Positions 1-11,324 of a stretch of 63,960 bases of DNA are shown one piece after another. This DNA is from Cladosporium sp. IMV 00045. Lineage: Eukaryota; Ascomycota; Dothideomycetes; Cladosporiales; Cladosporiaceae. Each line of letters opens with the position of its first letter. The first letter of the stretch is position 1. The stretch covers positions 1-63,960 of the forward strand of contig MSJI02000651.1 of NCBI GenBank assembly GCA_001931905.2, read 5' to 3'. The position numbers and the translations under genes were made by a program. The notes under the pieces are model-generated. The model was not told the origin of the DNA. It saw nothing but the letters and a program-made list of their open reading frames with translations, and did not search any database.

Positions 1-379
1 GGCGCACAAGGGACCAATTGCCGTCCAAGCATCGTTTAGTCGACGTTCGAGGCTCAAGAAGAAAGTTCAAATTGCTTACTATGTTGCCTATCTCTGACAC
101 TGCCGTGTGGAGTAATGATATGTTAAGTAAGTGACTACTATTTCTAAAGACCAAAACATAGTCCTGCTTTGAGGACCCCACTGGACACACACGAAGGATC
201 TCAACGACGGATCAGACGGGTTTTCTCTCTCAACATGTGTTGGTTTCAATTCAACAGCTCAAGACGTCTATAAGTATCTCGAAAGAACACAGTGGTCATG
301 TTGCTCATCATTCCCAGCATCCTCAAATCTTTTCGCTACACCTTTCACATGACTCGATCAATCCTTTGCTTCGTCGACC
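1..379. other. window edge, no gene seen
   Basis: I see no supported coding sequence here. The stretch is the presumed promoter and 5' leader of the secreted-protein gene that starts at 380. Its composition is ordinary, unlike the AT-rich block that begins near 1345. Confidence 0.5.
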
Positions 380-1154
380 ATGAAGCTCCCTATCGCTATC
401 AGTGTGGTCATCACGGGAGCCCTTGCGGCGAGCTGGGGTGCTGGATTCACCGCCTTGACCTACTAACGGCGTTGTCCGAGGTCTCGACTGCATCAAGAAT
501 GGTGTCACTTATTTGCTCGGCGCCGCAGCAGCATTTGGTGGGGGTACCGCAGGCGCTGAATACATCAAGAACTCCGGGGTCACCAGTGTGGGTCAGCGGT
601 CTTTGCCTTCCCCATTCTCAAGGGAATGGGACTGGTCTGCTATCGATGCTCGGCCGGCTACGTTCGTGGATGAAATCTCCAAGTCGATGCCTGGACTGTA
701 TCACCACCACGACTTCAATGTGACTGGTCACGGAATCGACAACGCTATCTCGATCATGAACATGGATGCGGATAGCGATCGAATGTACGCACATGTCTCG
801 AACACCACTCACGGCACTGTGTACATGGGAACTCACAAGACGGACTCTGGCTTGGAGCGCAGAGCCGGCAGTTGGGACTTTGCAGGCTGGGGCGGAATGA
901 AGTTCTCATACTCAAACCCAGGATGCCAGGAGTATTCTTTCCGTGATGCTGATGTCTCCGACCAGCTTAACACCGAAGCCCAGTACTTTGTCGTTTGGGC
1001 GAACGAAGGAAACAAAGGCTCGAAATACTCACTCGAGTGGAGCGATGAGAATAGATTTGGCACACCTTATGTTGGAGGTTACCTCATTCTCGAAGTCAAT
1101 GGGTTCGGTACTAATTACGAAGGTGCACCGCAAATACACGACTGCGTGCGGTAG
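380..1154 (+). CDS. small secreted protein of unknown function
   Basis: The model has two exons, 380-437 and 481-1154, giving 243 aa. The start is the ATG at 380 because it opens a typical secretion signal (MKLPIAISVVITGALAASWG) and a 43-nt intron with a TACTAAC branch point and a GAG acceptor restores the long downstream frame exactly. The mature part is rich in Gly, Ser and aromatic residues, has few cysteines and no domain that I recognise. It sits directly beside an AT-rich, RIP-like block, a setting common for fungal effector candidates; that role is inference. The intron is shorter than the usual fungal minimum, so the alternative is a frameshifted pseudogene of a longer secreted protein. 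Confidence 0.55.
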
Positions 1155-3398
1155 ATGCATGCACGCTATTGATTCAAGTCACTGAAAGACCAAGTTGATA
1201 CGTCGAAACGCTGGAAGCTGGGAACGATCGAAGACTTATCTCGACGCGATGCGAAGTCGGCCACATGCATCTTATGTGACTCTTTCAACAGTAGCCTCCC
1301 AAGTTGGCCCAAAACGCGTCTCGAGCGCGCACACAGTCCACATCATGCTGAGCTAGCAAATCACTTTGCAGAACATGCTATAATCTTGGGCTTGAGTAAG
1401 ATGGGAAGTTCAAAGAGCTAAATAACAGTCAAGCCCATAAGCAAAAAGTTTAGCTGCTATTAGCTCAATGCTATCAGCTTTAACTAACTTAGTTTCAGGC
1501 TGAGGATATCTGTCTGAGTACATTGCAAAGCAATCATAACTTAATTTTTAAAAAGATGTTGCATGATGCCAAGTATTAGACTAGGCTGAACAGCTTCAAT
1601 CAATCAGACACTGATCATTTTCCAAGCAATGCAGCATGAGAGCTTGCGTCGAGCTTGTTAGAAGGAGAAAGTAACAAAGTCGATAATTCAGATTGAAAAA
1701 GATGAGCATTTATGCGAATGATCATCATGGATATATCTGTAACTATTATTGACTTGCGCTAGATTGAAACTGATCAGATGTCTGGTTGACTTTTATAAGG
1801 AGTCAGTACTTAGCTTAACATCACAAACATTTATCAGATGAATCTGTCTAACTTACCCAATTACATTATTCTGTTGTTATCAAAACTTTGTTAGTTGCTT
1901 CACTTAGAATAACAAAGAAAGCCCAGCTGATGCAGATGAATACAACTGAGATTAGATAAACATGCAAGCTGGACTAGCTTTGGTGCTCTCTTTGGCACTG
2001 TTGTTTTCAGAATGAAGGAATGCTACATCACAGCAAAAGTAGTTCTAACTTCATTTCGAACATAGCTAATTGCACAAACACTTCATCAAACAACTCAAGC
2101 TTTCGACTTTATGTTTATTTATTACGATTCGTGATTGGAACTCAAAGTATTACAGACATGCGACACTAAAAGTTTTACTGAACATCAATTGTTTGAACAA
2201 TTTCTATATAATTCAAGACATAACAAGCTAATAACATTTTTGTTAACTAGAAAATTTTCAAGCTCAATATGTGGCTTGATAAATGAGTTGTGGTTGTGAT
2301 AAAATATTCGCTGTGATCAGTAAGTTATTTCAGAAACAAAAAAGATAGAGCTAAAGACATTATTGAGACCTACTGAACTTTTTACTGGTCAAAAGTCTCA
2401 ATGATCCAACATTACATCACTAAAATGCTTTCCTGCTACAAAATCCTTGACATTATTAAGAGTTCGTTTAGGCTCAATTCAAAGAAATAGCCCAGTTAGG
2501 CAACTTTGCAAGTGTTGTTCTGCGAATTTTTATTAGTTTTCAGCTGTGATATTTCGAGCAATCCCTTAATGCAAGCCATAAACTTCATATTAAATGTGCA
2601 TCATGTGAGCAGATCCAACTTTTCTTCCGAAACATAAGTTACTCACCATTGACGTTCATGATGCTCATACCCAGTAACTTAATGCATCACATTTAGCGAA
2701 GCAATATTGTAGAAAATAAATTGTTAGCACTGATTAGAAAGTTTGAAGCTTCTACAAGCTTTGTGTCTACTGAGACAGAGCATGTCTATAGCAACGCTCA
2801 GATTCACATCACAACAAAGCTTATGTATGTCCCTTTTATCTGAAATTCATTAAATAGATGACTAAGTGTGATCTAAGCGATCAACCAGAGATATCTAACT
2901 TGACTAGAAGTCAAAAAGATTTATTGATAACATTGCTTTTCTAATAGCTTTATTTGTTATTGCATTATGCATTGAAATGGTTAAAGGTTTTTGCTTTTAT
3001 GGGTTTTATATCAGCTTGACTCTCATATAGTAGCATTTATTGTCTTGATTGGTAGACTCTATAGGCTTTGCTTATTCTTGTATAAAACTTTAGATCAAGT
3101 TCATCTCAACTTGCGTGCAATTGCAGCTATCATTCCAAGGCTGTGAAGTTAATGTCCTCTACTTTTGCAACTCTGCATATTGCTTCTTGCCAATTTAAGC
3201 CTGCGCATGATGCCTGTGTCTTCGCTTGATCATTGATATGTGATGAGAATCTTTAACGACTGCAAGCGCATTCTTTGATTAAGCGCAAAGATCAAATCAG
3301 ACTGATCAAAAGTTAGTGACGAGTTTGATCTTTTCTCAGGTAATTTGTTTGAATCTGCTTCTTTTTATGGACATCTAGACACCAAACTTGATCTTTTT

Positions 3399-3435
3399 GA
3401 CTGGGAAGGAAGTTAGTACAAGGAAGCTGGCTAAT
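3399..3435 (+). repeat. degenerate transposon-end motif
   Basis: This stretch resembles the left arm of the 171-bp MITE at 4907-5077: it starts GACTGGGAAG and then carries GTTAG and GGAAGC in the same order and spacing. It appears to be a further eroded copy of the same terminal sequence. No partner arm was delimited. Confidence 0.4.
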
Positions 3436-3690
3436 AGCTAATATACGCAGGCATTATAGGCTTTACTTTTCACATATGCAGCTACTTATTATACATAGCT
3501 TAATCTCTTTCGCATGATGAGATATAAATGAACTACTACAAGACTTCCTAGTTAGTAACATCAGTTATTAAATGTATTAAGTGGCTTGTTAGGGATGGAA
3601 GAAACAAAGTTAGTGGTAGCTAAAGTATTCTATTTAGACCTACCTCAAAGCAAATTGAATCTGTCTTGAGTCATGACTTTAAATGCACTC

Positions 3691-4211
3691 ACGTTAATGA
3701 GAATTGTTTAAAGTCACTAACAGAGACGCGGGTTAGATGCAGAAGCAAGTCAGCCCAAAATTTGACGCGTATCACTTTTATCTTTTATGAATAATCTGAA
3801 TTTTTACGTAACTTATCCTTTCTCATCTTATCTTTCCTACAACGGCTATATCGGACTATCGAGATTATAAATATACGTCGGGTTAGGCGTATTTGAACGT
3901 AATAGGATTATCGATACGTAAGAAACATAAGACAGGTAAGCGCGTGGCCCTAAAACAGAAATACGTCCTTAATACATAGGAGACCCTCGAGGAGGTCGAA
4001 AAGGCCAAAAAAGAGACACCACAAAAAAAGGAGGGTAAAGGACGCAAATCGCCTATGCCAAGCCTTAAGACCAAGGAAAAAACAGACCTAGATAGTGCTA
4101 ATTGTTTACTTGATTTCATCTAAGTCAGACTATTATTCGTCGAGATATGATTGAGATGAATGAATTTGTTACCTGCTTCTTTTATCTGAACCGCTACCCT
4201 GGCTTTCACGT
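3691..4211 (+). mobile_element. remnant of a TA-inserting DNA transposon (pogo/Fot1-like)
   Basis: The left end starts ACGTTAATGA and carries GCGGGTTAGAT then GAAGCAAGTCAG; the right end, read on the other strand, starts ACGTGAAAG and carries GCGGTTCAGAT then GAAGCAGGT. These match the two arms of the MITE at 4907-5077. The right end is followed by TA, the target dinucleotide of the Tc1/mariner/pogo superfamily, but the left flank is TC, so one end is not clean. Between them lies a fragment resembling the end of a transposase. At about 520 bp it is far shorter than a full element, so it is an internally deleted, decayed copy. Confidence 0.5.
3887..4123 (+). pseudogene. C-terminal fragment of a pogo/Fot1-like transposase
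   Basis: One frame runs from 3887 to the TAA at 4121-4123 with a single internal TAG at 3977-3979. It begins near KKHKTGKRVALKQKYVL and continues with a Glu/Lys-rich stretch and a Gly-Arg-Lys patch before ending LLDFI. Fungal pogo-type (DDE superfamily) transposases commonly end with a Gly-Lys-Arg-x-Ala-Leu-Lys segment followed by a lysine-rich tail, which is the basis of the call. The internal TAG would be CAG before one CpA to TpA change, consistent with RIP. No catalytic domain remains. Confidence 0.45.
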
Positions 4212-4906
4212 TAAACCAATGTCCTTTAACTGATATAGACCTGCAACTTGATCACATGTAAGACATTAAGCATAATATACTCATATTTTAGACTGATTAA
4301 GTTACAAATTTGTCCAATTAAGTCAATATTGAGGTCACTAGCATCACGCTTTAGAGTATGGATGAAAAAGTCTAACACTAATACATTGCACTAGCAATCT
4401 CACCTCATGCCCTGGAGAATACACAGACAATACTGGGCGTTGACTTAACATCACGTCCAATTATATCTTATTTAGGAGCTTTAGAGACATAGTAAGCAAT
4501 GGAAACAAATTTAAAAGACGCTAAGCATTAATTTACCCCATGTCTTGATCATGGCTTTTATGTGCAATCTCACTTGCATGCTATCCAGGATCGCAGTTGT
4601 CAATCGAGAGTTATATAGTCAAAGCTGCCATTCTTGAGTTCAGTGCATGCTTGCGCATCATGTCCAAGTTATGATTTCGTTGAAGTCAACGACCAGACGT
4701 CCCTAGCAGCATATGCTCGATAGTCCTGATGTAAGTTATGCTTTGATGAATATAAGCTTGGCTATAAATAGCGCAGTATCATAACCCTGATCATTGCTCA
4801 TCTTAATTAAGTTAATATATATATAGCCCAATCTCAACTCTTCTGCTTTAAGTCTATATAATCTGCGCAAAGCATGTACATCAGCTCAGAATTTGCAAAT
4901 TCATTA

Positions 4907-5077
4907 ACGTTAATGTCACTGACTGGGAAGCAGGTCAGATGGGGAAGCGGGTCACTCGTAGTAGCTTTAGTCATGCTTTTTGTAGACTTTATACTAGACT
5001 CAGTATATTGAATCATGCCTGCGTATATCAGCCAGTGACCTGCTTCCCTATCTAACCCGCTTCCGCATCATTGACGT
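4907..5077. mobile_element. 171-bp MITE with TA target duplication
   Basis: The element is bounded by TA on both sides (4905-4906 and 5078-5079). Its left arm starts ACGTTAATG and the right arm, on the other strand, ACGTCAATG. Both arms then hold two GGAAGC-type repeats separated by GGTCAGAT (left) or GGTTAGAT (right). The centre has no coding capacity. Three differences between arms are of the CpA/TpA or TpG/TpA type. The shared end sequence suggests it was mobilised by the transposase family whose fragment lies at 3887-4123. Confidence 0.7.
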
Positions 5078-5981
5078 TATAACAACATGGACACTTCAAT
5101 CAAAAGCAGGATCCAGCATGACTTCTGGGTAAGTATAGTCTAAGCAAGTTCAGTATATTCTGCTGCTGTATTCTTGGTATGCTGAGCTTGAACGAGTCAG
5201 TAGCAGCCAGATAAACACGTTATTCACAAAAAGCAAAATGTCTTACTAACTCAGCTGACTATGTCTGTAGTGACATTACACATTGGGATCATGGCTTTGA
5301 TCACACTCCAGTAGAGATCATCCATGCGTTGACTGGAAGCACCAAAAAAAGCATTCGAGCATCAGTCTTTTGATGTAACTTAGTTAAGTGATCTTTATGA
5401 GCAGCATTGACAATCAAACACATCCTGAAGTTAAATAGTAAGTAATGTGTTACTTATTTGTTTTGATCAATGATAGCACCGACTATAGTCTTGAAATTGA
5501 AAAATTGCCGAAAGATAGCTTAGGCTTGCCAGGGAGACACGCGTTGTTGTTGTATTTTGTTGTGACTAACTTTGTCACTTGACACTATTCAGTCAATGAA
5601 GAAAATAGATAACCAGTTGTTAGCTTGATCAACGATTGTAAATACTCGGATTTGGGGTGTGATCAGAGTTGACTTGGGAGTTGATACTGTGAGAATGGCC
5701 TCGATATAGCATTGCAGATCCCGCTTTGCATCTCATTATAAAGCTTGCTTTCTATAGACTGTTAATAACTTGCATCTGATCAGACTCAACGTTATCGCAT
5801 TTAACTTTGTCTTAAGTCACTGGTAATGAACCAACAGAATTGATGACTTAGTCTAACAGTATGCACAGATCACGCAGTAACTTAACATTAATAAGTTCAA
5901 ATCATTCTACACAGCTTTTGCCTCTCAGGCTTGCGCCTCAAGCAGTACGATCGTATTCACATTGTCGCAGAGCCTCGAACT

Positions 5982-8131
5982 CTACAAACGCTCAGGCCAA
6001 GCATCCACCAACCCCTCGTAGACAGTGACATTGCCAAAGCTGACCTCCTCGGAGCCCTCAACGATGAACCCAAGCTTGTTGGACGCGCTGTACCAAGACC
6101 TGCACAAAAGAAGAACCGTTAGCACCCAACCCAACCACACCAAATCAAGAAGAAAGACGCGAAGACAACTTACCAAACCCAAGCGCTCATGACGAAACGG
6201 TCGTTGGCGTAGACTTCGACGACGGAGTTGTCGACGATGATGGTGAGGTCGAGAGTCTCGATCTTGGAAGAACTGTTGCTGTACGACCCTTCCTCGGCAA
6301 TGTCGAACAGACGCAGCTTGCCGGCTTCAGTGCTCGTGATGATGCCAGGGGTGAGAGCGGCGGCGGCGCTGGAGTTGGAGCGGTCGATGATGAGGGATTC
6401 GTTGAAGAATTCTGGAGAGAGGTTAGCTTAGACAACGCGACAAAACGGGCACTGGATGGACTGCTAACGTACGGTAGTAGATGCTAGTCGACTCGTACTC
6501 GGACGTCAGGATCTTGAAGCCGGCTTTGACGTCGCTGTCGTTTCCGCGCGCGGAGTTGGGGAAGTCGATGGAAGCCTTCAGCACGTAGTGTTTGGAGTCG
6601 GGGGTGAAGTCGAAAGCCTTGCTGGAGTTGCGCTTGCTTGCGGACTCGTGGTGAACCGAGGTGGCTTCTTTCGTGTACGCGCTGTAAGCCTCGCGGACCG
6701 GCTTCTGGTGTAGCGTGCTGAGCTCGACGGTGCCTGCGTTGTCATTGCGGTTCTTGATCAACCAGGAAGCTTTCTCGTGGATCAGCTCGTTATCGACAAC
6801 GTTCTTGATGGTACCCTTGCTCAGCTCGCGGGGAGTGAGAAGCGTGCCGTCCCAGCCCTGCACGGCCTTGGGAAAGTTGTTCTGGCCGTATTGGTCGTTG
6901 TTCAGCCAGACGTAGGAAAGGTAGCGATCGACGGTGGTGCCGCTCTTCTTGGAAGGCTGCGAAGAAGCGGGCAGGAGTTTTCCGGCTGCGGCGTAGCCCT
7001 GGCTTCCCCAGTCAAGAGTGCCAGCCATGGTGGGCTCGAAGACAATGGTGCCGTTCTCGGAGAGGGAGACGTTTCCGTTGACCCAGAGCATATCGTGGTC
7101 TGCCGACACTTGCGTCTCAACCGGGGCTTGGCCGCCCTCAGTTCCAAGGGTGTGGAAAAAGTCAGAAGAGACATCCTCGTTGCCGTATCCAGTGTCTGAG
7201 AGGGTGAAGATGTTCGCAACTTCGAAGTTCTGAAATGATCAGGTCAGACTCAGTCCAGCTTCATAAAAGATGAACAGCGTTACTCACGTATCCCCAACGG
7301 CCAGCCCATGTACCGTCGCCCCAAGTGGAGTTCGCAGGCTCGGTCCACCACTCGCCCAGGTACTCCCAATCCCTGAACTCATCGTCGATTTGACGGTACA
7401 AGAACTCCGAGCCGCGCGAGTCGTGCACACCACCCGAGATAACATTGTACCAAGTGCCGTTCTTGCTGTCGAGCAACTCGTCCATGAGCTTGTTCTGGAA
7501 GACAAAAGGATCGCGGAAAGCGGTCACATTGAGCGAGTTGGAACCCTCAGGTGCATTAGGAATCACCGGGCCCTGGTTGACCTTGGTGAAATTGCTTCCG
7601 TCTTTTGAGACCGCCACGCTGGCGGATTCAGCTCCCTTGGTATAGGGAATGGTCCAGTGGATGGGAAGGAATGAGACAGACGTGTATAGGAGGGTAGCCG
7701 AGTCGTTGATTCCGGAAGGGATGACGCTGCCGTCAAAGACAGCCAATGGGTCGTTGATGCCTCCGGGCTTGATGAACAGAGGCTCCTCGCCGGGGTTGAC
7801 ATCGTGGTATCTCACGAGATCGTCTGTGGTGGCGCCGGCTGCACCGGAGGTGTTGTCTGAGCTGTACAGATAGCCGACGTGGAACAAGCCGGTCTTGGGA
7901 TCGGTGTAGTGCACTTGAGGTCTTGTTAGCTTTGCATTCTCCCATGCACTTCACAGGATGTCTCTTACTGCAAGGGTCACCAATGTGGTTGCTCGGCGGC
8001 AAGACATGAGCCTTGGGTCTCCAAGTGTTGTAGAGAGTGTCGTTCGCCAAAGTCGAAAGGTTAGGCGGAGCGGAGTTGTAATCAACACCACCGTTCTGGC
8101 GAGCCAGAAGACCGTGTGCGAGAGCTGCCAT
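5982..8131 (-). CDS. glycoside hydrolase family 32 protein (fructofuranosidase-like)
   Basis: Five exons join in frame to 633 aa: 8131-7969, 7913-7288, 7229-6473, 6411-6174, 6099-5982. The enzyme is expected to hydrolyse fructosyl bonds in sucrose or fructans. The three GH32 catalytic motifs are visible: nucleophile Asp52 in NHIGDPC, the stabilising Asp189 in AFRDPF, and acid/base Glu266 in NFEVANIF. The end carries the beta-sandwich module with VVEVYANDRF and a WYSASNKLGF segment. Every intron has GT-AG ends. No convincing signal peptide is seen at the N-terminus (MAALAHGLLARQ), so it may be intracellular or the true first exon may be missing. It is the first intact gene next to the AT-rich block. 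Substrate (sucrose, inulin, levan) cannot be read from sequence. Confidence 0.85.
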
Positions 8132-9351
8132 GATGCGGAAGGAACGTGAGGGAAGAAGAGTACGTCGAACACATCTCTGCCATAAGCGAAAAGACGTCTC
8201 TTTTGAATCAACCCAACATCAGCCCAACATCACGGTCATCCAACTGTACCGCCCAAAGCTTTCCGCTCATCAATTGAATAATGTTCAAGCGGCGTCATCG
8301 CGGGCGTACTCTCTTCGGCGACCGGAAGGGTTTGCACGGTGATTAATACCACTGTCGGCACGCTATTGACGCTGATCGACGTTGATCTTGCAGAACGTGG
8401 GTTGGAGTCGAAGAGATCGATGGGTCGTGGATGGAAGGATGGCCTGGGGAAGGTGGAGCCTCTGCTTGCGGCCGTTTCGCGGTGACATCGAAGCCAAGAC
8501 CGACGGCATCAACCTTTCTCTTTGAAACTGCCCCAATGGGATAGTGACGGATCTATAGGGTTATTCCAGAAAGAGTCGGTTTCCCCGAACTTTTCCTCTA
8601 CCTCTCGTGTGTTGACATCAAGAATGAGCTCCGAGAACCCACGACTCCTCCAAAATGAGCTCCAACGACCCCACGCACGGTCTTCCAAAAGACCCAATCC
8701 CGCCTGTCCTCTCTAACCAGCGCCCTCACCACTGCGAGAAGTAGCTCAACCCTCCAATTTCCAGACTTCAAGGCTGCCTTGTGGGGCTTTTTCTTCGACC
8801 GAAACGGCGTTCAAAGACGAGATCGGGACTCTCAACACCGCTCACGCCTGACGCAGTCCGCCGCGCCGCCGCCGATGAGATTCGCACCGGCGCGAACACG
8901 TCCATCTCGATTGATGTTGGGTAGAATGTGCAATTTCCGGGTTTTTGGGAAGGGGGGAGTTCGAGCAGAAAGTCGTGTAAGATGCCTGCTGGTGATTGAC
9001 AAGGTAGATCGTGTTGTCAATCATGGCACCAAAGTACGAAAAATCGGGGGGAGCGGAGTTTAAGCTCGTTTTCGAAGTGATAGTTGGTCCGATAATTAAT
9101 GTTAATATGAAGCGCGCGTCTCTCACAACACTCTCTAAGCGCACGAAGCGAAAGAATGATCGATCTTAGTGGTTGATCGAAGGCTGAAAATACACGACCT
9201 CCCCGCCCTATATTGATCGCTCTGAAACGATCACGACTAACATGAATGATTCTCACATTCTCCAAACGCCAAACCACTCGTTCTAGCCAGATATCAATCC
9301 TCCAAAGGAACCAATAACCCCGTCCAAGACGACAAGTCTATGTACGTTGTT
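8132..9351. other. intergenic, no confident gene
   Basis: This is the upstream region of the GH32 gene and the downstream region of the TLC-domain gene. Around 8650-8930 short, protein-like stretches fall in different frames (for example LSSLTSALTTARSSS, then AADEIRTGANTSISIDVG), which might be a decayed gene, but no splice model joins them. I see no RNA gene. Confidence 0.4.
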
Positions 9352-10608
9352 CTAACCTCTCCTCCTGCTGCGTGTGCTGCGTTGCGCGGGAGCAGATCCA
9401 GTGACTTCGACACCCTTATGTCCGTCTGCGTACAGGCTTCTCTGGACGGAAGGCTCGTTGGCGATTCCGTCGGCCGCAGGTGCCTGCTCGGGGTTGTTTT
9501 CCATGATTTCCTCGGCCCTCTCTCTTGCGGCGCGAACGCTGCCTTGCTTCTTCTTGGGCTTCTCCTGCGGGTAGTAGTGGACCTCTTTGCCGGTGTCTTT
9601 GGTGCCGAAGGGTGGGGGGAAGCGAGTGCGGATGGTTTGGATCATCTTGGAGAACCAGAAGAGGTTGAGCAGATTGAGGGTGATGTTGGAGGCGAGGTAG
9701 GAAGCTCCGAGCCAGAGGGGCAGGTAGCGAGTATCCATGAAAGCGGTCGTCTGGCCGAGTGGGTGGTCGAGCTCGCCGTGGTGAGGGAACTCTTGGAGCC
9801 TGTCCATGAAGAACTTCGGTGTGGTGTAGCCTTCGTTGATTGCGCGATAAACATCCTTGAAGACCAGGTAACTGCTGTAGTTGCCCCAGACGAGACGGCA
9901 GCCGAAGAAGGTGGAGGTGAGGAAAGCACCGTTGACGGCTTGGTAGACTGAGCCGGTGAGGTTGAGCTTGTCGCAGAACCAGTGGATGTTCAAGAAAGGG
10001 CTCGAGAGCTCGTACAAGAGGAAGACCGGCGCATAGTAGTAGAGGAAGGGACGCTAAGGGCAGTCAGTAATCGAGATGAAAAGAAAAAAGCCAGCTTGCT
10101 TCAAGAGACTTACGAATCCGAAAGAGAAGACGGTGACGGCGGAGATGGCATGCGCGAGCATGCCCCAGCCGAAAATGTGCACGTATCTCGCGCACATGTA
10201 GAGATCCCACAGGAAATATCCAAGCGCAAAGCTCTGCAGAAGACCGCTCATGCCATCGTAGCCCCAGATCCTCTTCTCCCAGTTGTCATCGCTGCGCCAG
10301 GCCTTGCGCTCCTCATCAAAGAAGATGACGTACAAGCTCAGGGCGTTGATCAGGCAGCTCTGGGTGAAGGAGACGACGTGCACATCCCAGCTGATGCGGG
10401 TGCGGCGGTTGAGATTGGGGTAGGTCTTGGGGCACAGGCGGGTGGAGAGGATGGGCGAGACGACGTTGGCGATGAAGACGTAGAGGCCCAGGGCGAACAG
10501 GACCTCGTGTGCGTGTAGCGGGAGCGTGGGCAGGCCGAAGAAGTTGGCGATGTGCTGGAAGGCCGTCTGTAGGGCTGCGGGAGCCTGGATCGGGTTGGGG
10601 TCGAGCAT
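9352..10608 (-). CDS. TLC-domain multi-pass membrane protein
   Basis: Two exons, 10608-10114 and 10053-9352, give 398 aa; the 60-bp intron has GTAAGT and TTAG ends and preserves the phase. Several hydrophobic segments lie between residues 30 and 320, with a central stretch around YFLWDLYMCARYVHIFGWGM typical of TRAM/LAG1/CLN8 (TLC) proteins. After the last membrane segment the tail is charged and lysine-rich (KPKKKQGSVRAARERAEE) and ends SRRRG, so it probably faces the cytosol. TLC proteins act in lipid synthesis, trafficking or sensing, mostly in the ER. It lacks the recognisable Lag1 ceramide synthase signature, so it is more like the TMEM56/CLN8 branch, and the exact role is unknown. Confidence 0.8.
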
Positions 10609-11324
10609 CTTGAGGGGGATCTGGCGGTGGTGAGGGTTGGAAGACTAGGAATAGGATGGGACGGGGGTTGTATGGGCCAACTATGATCCCATGGCAGTCG
10701 GCGCGGCGGTATCACGAGTATGCGACGGCGTGGTCGGGTCACGCAGAAGAATTGGCGGCGGTGGTGGTGGAGGTGGGTGTTTGTCTCTTTTGTCGAAGCA
10801 CATGCCAGTTCGCTGGCCTCGGCCCGCACTTTGACAGGGTTCAGGGTCTTCGAGCTAAATGCCAGCTGTGAAATGTGAAATGAGCGAGTTGTCTTCTCTT
10901 CCCATATCAATAATAATGTATATCAAATCTGTGCATGTCGCTCATCAGCTGCTTCGTACAAGAACCATTACTAGATCTTCGCGATTCACCTCGATCTGAG
11001 CGGTAAGGACAACATCTAGTATCTGTAATTATACGCAAAAGATCCCGGTTTTAGTTTCAGCCCTGTGAAGATCAGAACGAGCACTTCGATATGGACCGCA
11101 GTCAAACAAAATATCTGCGCCAATAATGCTACTCGCCTACCGTTTGACTGAGGATCGATCGACAAGTCATGTCTCAGCCTGTGGCTTTCCCTGCGTGAAG
11201 CTCCATGCAATCTAATGCAACCAAATTAATGATCGAACCATCAGATCCATACATCCCAGCCAGAACCGACGGGCAACAATCGCTGCAATACCAAAAAACA
11301 TAACATTACAACAACCACAAGGTA
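10609..11324. other. intergenic, TLC gene promoter side
   Basis: No gene is supported. The part next to 10609 is the TLC gene leader, with G/T-rich tracts on the plus strand. The rest is the 3' flank of the broken surface-protein gene that ends at 11325. Confidence 0.4.

Larger units (their letters stand above)
1345..5930. repeat. AT-rich RIP-like block with decayed transposons
   Basis: This stretch of about 4.6 kb is strongly AT-rich, has few CpG dinucleotides, many TpA, and stop codons in all frames; no gene survives. Related end motifs (GGAAGCRGGTYA-type, often in tandem) recur near 3399-3435, 3727-3755, 4167-4205, 4919-4955 and 5031-5065. Where two copies can be aligned, several differences are CpA/TpA or TpG/TpA, the signature of repeat-induced point mutation known from Pezizomycotina. 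Boundaries are approximate and judged by eye. Confidence 0.75.

Noticed and set aside
1345..5930. Possible centromere or subtelomere
   Set aside because: The block is only about 4.6 kb, has identifiable transposon pieces, and no telomere repeat adjoins it; RIP-decayed repeats explain it.
8650..8930. Protein-like pieces between GH32 and the TLC gene
   Set aside because: They lie in different frames and no splice sites join them; at best a relic.
9340..9951. 203-codon plus-strand frame at the TLC gene
   Set aside because: It is antisense to the well-supported TLC coding sequence.
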